Shown here one piece after another: positions 33,017 to 36,435 of a stretch of 36,435 nucleotides of DNA (positions are counted from its first letter, which is position 1; every line of letters begins with the position of its first letter). The position numbers and the translations under genes are program-made. This DNA is from Eubacterium sp. GTDB lineage: Bacteria; Bacillota; Clostridia; Lachnospirales; Lachnospiraceae. Under the pieces are notes generated by a model that searched no databases, had not been told where the DNA came from, and worked only from the letters and a program-made list of their open reading frames with translations. The stretch spans positions 1 through 36,435 of the forward strand of contig JAGBNF010000043.1 of assembly GCA_017634555.1 (NCBI GenBank), read 5' to 3'.

Positions 33017-34870
33017 TTACGCTGCCACCTTCTCAGGGAAGAACTTCTCATACCAGAGAATGAAGCAATAGATAGACCATATCTTCTTCATGTTCTTTGC
33101 TCTGCCGGCCTTATGGTCCTCAAGAAGATTTAAGATGAATTCCTGATTGAAGAATTCTGCGGCAACCTTGCCCTCGAACTTTTCCTTAACCATACCGTAA
33201 TACTTATCCTGTCTGAGCCAGTCGTTAAGCGGTGTGAGGAATCCTGTCTTTCTCATCTTTGATGTCTTCGGAGGAAGATTCTTAGCTGCTGCCAGTCTGA
33301 GACAATACTTTGTTGTCTCCTTTGTGATCCTGTACTTTGCCGGAACCTGAAGCGCACACTTAAGCATTTCCTTGTCAAGGAAAGGAACTCTGAGCTCAAG
33401 TGAGTTAGCCATACTCATTCTGTCAGCCTTTACAAGGATATCCTGAATAAGCCATGTACGGATATCAACGTACTGCATCTTTGATACATCATCTACGTTG
33501 CCTGCTTCGTCAAAGAACTTCTTTGTGTAGAATGCAGGATCCTTTGATGGAATCTTATTCTTAAGGACATTATCTACCTCTGAATGATCATATACATAGT
33601 TGTTTCTTATATATCTTTCCGAAATAGGAAGCTTTCCTCTCATGAGGAAACGTCTTCCATGGAACTTAGGAAGCTTTGATGCAACCGAAGCATTGAAGTT
33701 ACGCAGTCCCTGCGGAAGCTTCATATACTTAGCAAACTCAAGCGGCTCTCTGTAATAATGATATCCGCCGAAAAGCTCATCAGCTCCTTCTCCCGAAAGA
33801 ACAACCTTTACCTGCTCTCTTGCAAGTCTTGCAAGGAAATAAAGAGCTATAGCTGAAGGATTCGGAAGAGGCTCATCCATATAATACTGGATCTGCGGAG
33901 TCTCTGTGAAGTAATCCTCAGCGGTTATCTTATAATCAAAGTTCTGTACGCCTTCATGATCAGCAAATTCCTTTGCGTATGAAAGCTCAGAATACTTCTC
34001 TTCAGCATATCCTACAGAGAAGGTCTTAAGCTCTTCATGCTTAGCCATCTCATGAACAACATAGCTTGAGTCAACACCTGATGAAAGGAAGCATCCAACC
34101 TCAACATCGGCAATCTTATGTGCCTTTGTGGATCCCTTGAAGGTTTCATCAATCAGGTTGCCCCAGTACTCTGCTGTCTTTGAATCATCTATATTGTACT
34201 TAGGAGTGAAATACTCCTTTGTCTCAAACTTTCCATCCTTAAATGTGAAGCTGTATCCCGGCCAGAGCTTGTATACATTCTTGAACATTGTCTGTTCTGT
34301 AGGAATGTACTCAAAGCAGAGATAATCCGGAAGTCTCTCGATATTTAGTTCCTTCTCGAATGCAGGATTAGGCAGGAATGATTTAATCTCCGATCCGAAT
34401 ATAAACTTCTCACCCTTATTAAAATAGAAGAAAGGCTTGATTCCGAAGATATCTCTTGCTCCGAAAAGCTTCTTCTCTACTGAATCCCAGATAACAAATG
34501 CGAACATTCCTCTGAGACGTACAAGAAAGCTGTCGCCCCACTCCTCATATCCGTGAAGAAGTACCTCACTGTCTGTCTCTGTCTTGAAGATATGACCGGC
34601 CTTAAGCAGTTCCTCACGAAGCTCCTGATAATTGTATATCTCTCCGTTGAATACGAGAACCTTTGTTCCGTCCTCATTCAGGATTGGCTGGCTTCCGCCC
34701 TCAAGGTCGATAATTGAAAGTCTTCTGAATCCGAGACTTACATTCTCATCCACATAGTAGTCGTCCTGATCCGGACCTCTGTGAATGATCTTATCTGCCA
34801 TTTCCTTAATTATTCTTCTGTTTTCGTTTATATCCGTGGATACATTGATAAAACCTGCAAATCCGCACAT
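33017..34870 (-). CDS. asnB: Asparagine synthase (glutamine-hydrolysing)
   Basis: A 617-residue two-domain amidotransferase. The N-terminal Ntn glutaminase starts MCGFAGF with the Cys2 nucleophile and has RGPDQDDYY and FNGEIYNYQELREEL. The C-terminal synthetase has the pyrophosphate loop SSGVDSS at about 263-269 and LSGEGADELFGGYHYY. It transfers ammonia from glutamine to an aspartyl-AMP. Free L-aspartate is the default substrate. The neighbouring aspartate racemase and ATP-grasp gene raise the possibility of an AsnH-like role amidating peptidoglycan D-aspartate. AAAGGAC lies about 7 bases before the ATG. It is separated from the racemase gene by 97 bases. Confidence 0.95.
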   Translation of the reverse strand: MCGFAGFINVSTDINENRRIIKEMADKIIHRGPDQDDYYVDENVSLGFRRLSIIDLEGGSQPILNEDGTKVLVFNGEIYNYQELREELLKAGHIFKTETDSEVLLHGYEEWGDSFLVRLRGMFAFVIWDSVEKKLFGARDIFGIKPFFYFNKGEKFIFGSEIKSFLPNPAFEKELNIERLPDYLCFEYIPTEQTMFKNVYKLWPGYSFTFKDGKFETKEYFTPKYNIDDSKTAEYWGNLIDETFKGSTKAHKIADVEVGCFLSSGVDSSYVVHEMAKHEELKTFSVGYAEEKYSELSYAKEFADHEGVQNFDYKITAEDYFTETPQIQYYMDEPLPNPSAIALYFLARLAREQVKVVLSGEGADELFGGYHYYREPLEFAKYMKLPQGLRNFNASVASKLPKFHGRRFLMRGKLPISERYIRNNYVYDHSEVDNVLKNKIPSKDPAFYTKKFFDEAGNVDDVSKMQYVDIRTWLIQDILVKADRMSMANSLELRVPFLDKEMLKCALQVPAKYRITKETTKYCLRLAAAKNLPPKTSKMRKTGFLTPLNDWLRQDKYYGMVKEKFEGKVAAEFFNQEFILNLLEDHKAGRAKNMKKIWSIYCFILWYEKFFPEKVAA

Positions 34871-34946
34871 ATTATTCGTCCTTTATATATTAATGATGAT
34901 ATCTATTCATCTTACTGTTCATGGTAACCATCCGATTGCCATAAAC

Positions 34947-34960
34947 AAGTGCATGCACTT
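34947..34960. terminator. Weak terminator-like palindrome after the racemase gene
   Basis: AAGTGCATGCACTT is a perfect 14-base palindrome 7 bases after the racemase stop. On the minus strand it is followed by GTTTAT. The stem is short and the T-run poor, so partial read-through to asnB is likely if it works at all. Confidence 0.3.
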
Positions 34961-34967
34961 CTTATAT

Positions 34968-35699
34968 TCAGTTCAGTCTGAATTCATCTATTACTGCCTT
35001 GCCGCATTTTTCGATAGATCTGGCAACAAGTATTTCCATAGAATCCTTAATCTCGGGATCGCGCTGCGTAAGTCCATACTCTCTGTTGATTATCGAAAGC
35101 TCCGTACATCCAAGCACTACCACATCTGCACCGCGTCTCTTCAGATTAGATACGATTCTCGAAAAGTCAAAGATGTCTGCTGATTTTCCTGCCTTAACCT
35201 GATCATAGATAATGCTCATCAGCTTCTTCTCATCTTCCTCATCCGGAACCATCAACTCGAGCCCATACTTATCAGTATATTTCTTATATGCTCCGGACTG
35301 AACCGTTCCTTCTGTTGCAAGAAGTCCGATTGCCTTGATTCCGGGAGTACTTTCAACACAGTGGCGCACAGTTTCATCTATTATATTAATGATAGGAACA
35401 GAAACATTTTTCTCGATCTCATCATAGAAGAAATGTGCAGTATTACATGGAATCACGATAAAACTGCAACCGGCACTTTCGAGAAGCTTCGCATCCGATA
35501 TCATCTTCGGAAGCGGGCTTTCGTCAGAAACACCGAGAATAAAATCCGTTCTGTCCGGAATCTCCGTATCATTTAAAATTATCATCGGAATATGTTCCTG
35601 ATCTCGGGAAGCCTCTGTGTATCTTACCACCATATCGGAGAAATACACTGTTGCCTGTGGTCCGAGTCCGCCAAGAACACCGAGTACTTTGTTTGCCAT
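34968..35699 (-). CDS. Aspartate/glutamate racemase family protein
   Basis: A 243-residue PLP-independent racemase of the Asp/Glu/hydantoin family. The start MANKVLGVLGGLGPQATVYF is typical of the aspartate racemase branch. The two catalytic cysteines are in IPCNTAH (C85) and VLGCTELS (C198). It probably interconverts L- and D-aspartate; glutamate is a less likely alternative. ATG 35699 is chosen with GGAG 5-6 bases upstream; a GTG two codons earlier is possible. It starts 20 bases after the ATP-grasp gene, so the two form one unit. D-aspartate from it could be used by that ligase. Confidence 0.92.
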   Translation of the reverse strand: MANKVLGVLGGLGPQATVYFSDMVVRYTEASRDQEHIPMIILNDTEIPDRTDFILGVSDESPLPKMISDAKLLESAGCSFIVIPCNTAHFFYDEIEKNVSVPIINIIDETVRHCVESTPGIKAIGLLATEGTVQSGAYKKYTDKYGLELMVPDEEDEKKLMSIIYDQVKAGKSADIFDFSRIVSNLKRRGADVVVLGCTELSIINREYGLTQRDPEIKDSMEILVARSIEKCGKAVIDEFRLN

Positions 35700-35719
35700 T
35701 TTCACTCCATCTGATATGC

Positions 35720-36435
35720 TTACTTCTTCTTGGATACTGCTATCGACGCACCGTAACGTGCAAACTTTCTTATATAATTATAGAAGTTTGCTCGTGCATA
35801 GTAATTATGCTTTATATTCTTATCTGCTTTATAGAGCAGCGGGTTAACCCACTTGCCTTCCTTCCAGAGCTTGAGTGCAAGATTCTTGAACTCTCCGTCC
35901 GGAACGTACTTCTCTATAACAGACTTTGGAACTACTGTATAAAGATGAGACTTGTTAGCTATCGTATAGTCATCCATCTTTCCGTAAATGTAGTCGTCAA
36001 CGATCCACTTTACATGGTTGAAGCCGCTTCCTGTTACATAGAAGTTACTTCTTCCGAGACGCACATTTATCTCGAAGAACTTATACTTTCCGTCTCTCTC
36101 ATCATATTTGATATCAAAGTTGGCGAATCCAACATAATGAATATGCTCAAGGAACTTTGTAGCTGCTTCAACAAGCTCAGGATTATATTCATTTACTATG
36201 GCAACAGGATTTCCTATTGCTGTAGGTGAAGGATCCTCAAGAAGTGTACGGCCAAGTGCCGCAAAACGTACCTTTGAATTCTGATCACAGTAAACTGTAA
36301 GAACTCTCATATAAGAATCATCACCCGGGATCATATCCTGGATCAGGAACTTATAATTGTATCCTGCCTTCTCGATACGATCCATCATTTTACGAAGCTC
36401 TTCCTCGTTCTCGAATCTGAAGACCTTCTTCTTTC
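35720..36435 (-). CDS. ATP-grasp ligase, 5' end outside window (D-aspartate ligase-like)
   Basis: About 238 C-terminal residues of an ATP-grasp carboxylate-amine ligase. The frame is open to the right edge (KKKVFRFENEEELRKMMDRI), so the N-terminal part is missing. FLIQDMIPGDDSYMRVLTVY and FANFDIKYDERDG lie in the ATP-grasp fold. KFFEINVRLGRSNFYVTGSG gives the metal-binding Glu and Asn followed by substrate-binding residues. The RLGRSNFYVTGSG block resembles D-aspartate ligases of Enterococcus and Lactococcus, from memory of the family. The adjacent aspartate racemase supports D-aspartate as substrate. Other amino-acid ligases remain possible. Confidence 0.8.
   Translation of the reverse strand, partial: KKKVFRFENEEELRKMMDRIEKAGYNYKFLIQDMIPGDDSYMRVLTVYCDQNSKVRFAALGRTLLEDPSPTAIGNPVAIVNEYNPELVEAATKFLEHIHYVGFANFDIKYDERDGKYKFFEINVRLGRSNFYVTGSGFNHVKWIVDDYIYGKMDDYTIANKSHLYTVVPKSVIEKYVPDGEFKNLALKLWKEGKWVNPLLYKADKNIKHNYYARANFYNYIRKFARYGASIAVSKKK

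Overview
The window reads as a chromosomal stretch of an anaerobic Gram-positive of the class Clostridia, most likely a Lachnospiraceae member of the Butyrivibrio/Pseudobutyrivibrio kind. This rests on the dgt-dnaG-rpoD-trmK order, a type A RNase P RNA, strong AGGAGG ribosome sites, a solute-binding lipoprotein with a Thr/Glu/Ala linker, and a citrate synthase plus NADP-isocitrate dehydrogenase pair. The genus is inferred. I see no phage, insertion sequence, CRISPR array, tRNA or rRNA. Nearly all genes are on the minus strand; the exceptions are rnpB and one membrane protein gene at 18606-19472.

Layout, in window order. Positions 1-5145 hold a minus-strand operon: a large exported two-helix membrane protein, an ABC ATPase with a Gln/Gly/Asn/Phe-rich repeat tail, an ABC-2 permease, and a coiled-coil membrane protein that runs off the left edge in a GQNGEN repeat. 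rnpB (5204-5571, plus strand) has its own promoter and terminator. Positions 5606-12604 hold the macromolecular-synthesis operon, transcribed dgt, dnaG, rpoD, trmK, nucleoside kinase; a hairpin-rich duplicated segment separates rpoD from trmK. A lone lipoprotein gene (12820-14469) has tandem palindromes over its likely promoter. Positions 14703-18244 hold a CUT1 sugar importer (binding protein and two permeases, no ATPase) with a long structured leader and a strong terminator. A plus-strand membrane protein follows, and then a 133-bp multi-stem element in the convergent gap.

Positions 19779-27985 look like one nine-gene operon: hsp20, HD protein, membrane protein, citrate synthase, GH13 amylase-like protein, YerC-type regulator, CNNM/CBS membrane protein, DUF1836 protein, ABC-F ATPase. 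Upstream of it lie icd, a Cof-type phosphatase, birA and a small membrane protein, then purA, asnB, an aspartate/glutamate racemase and a truncated ATP-grasp ligase at the right edge.

The points most worth following are these. The GH13 protein has Ala where the family has its catalytic Glu. The ATP-grasp, racemase and asnB neighbourhood resembles D-aspartate/D-asparagine cross-bridge loci. There are two structured intergenic elements (8046-8241 and 19585-19717). A candidate operator array lies upstream of the lipoprotein gene. Low-complexity repeat tails occur on two proteins of the first operon.
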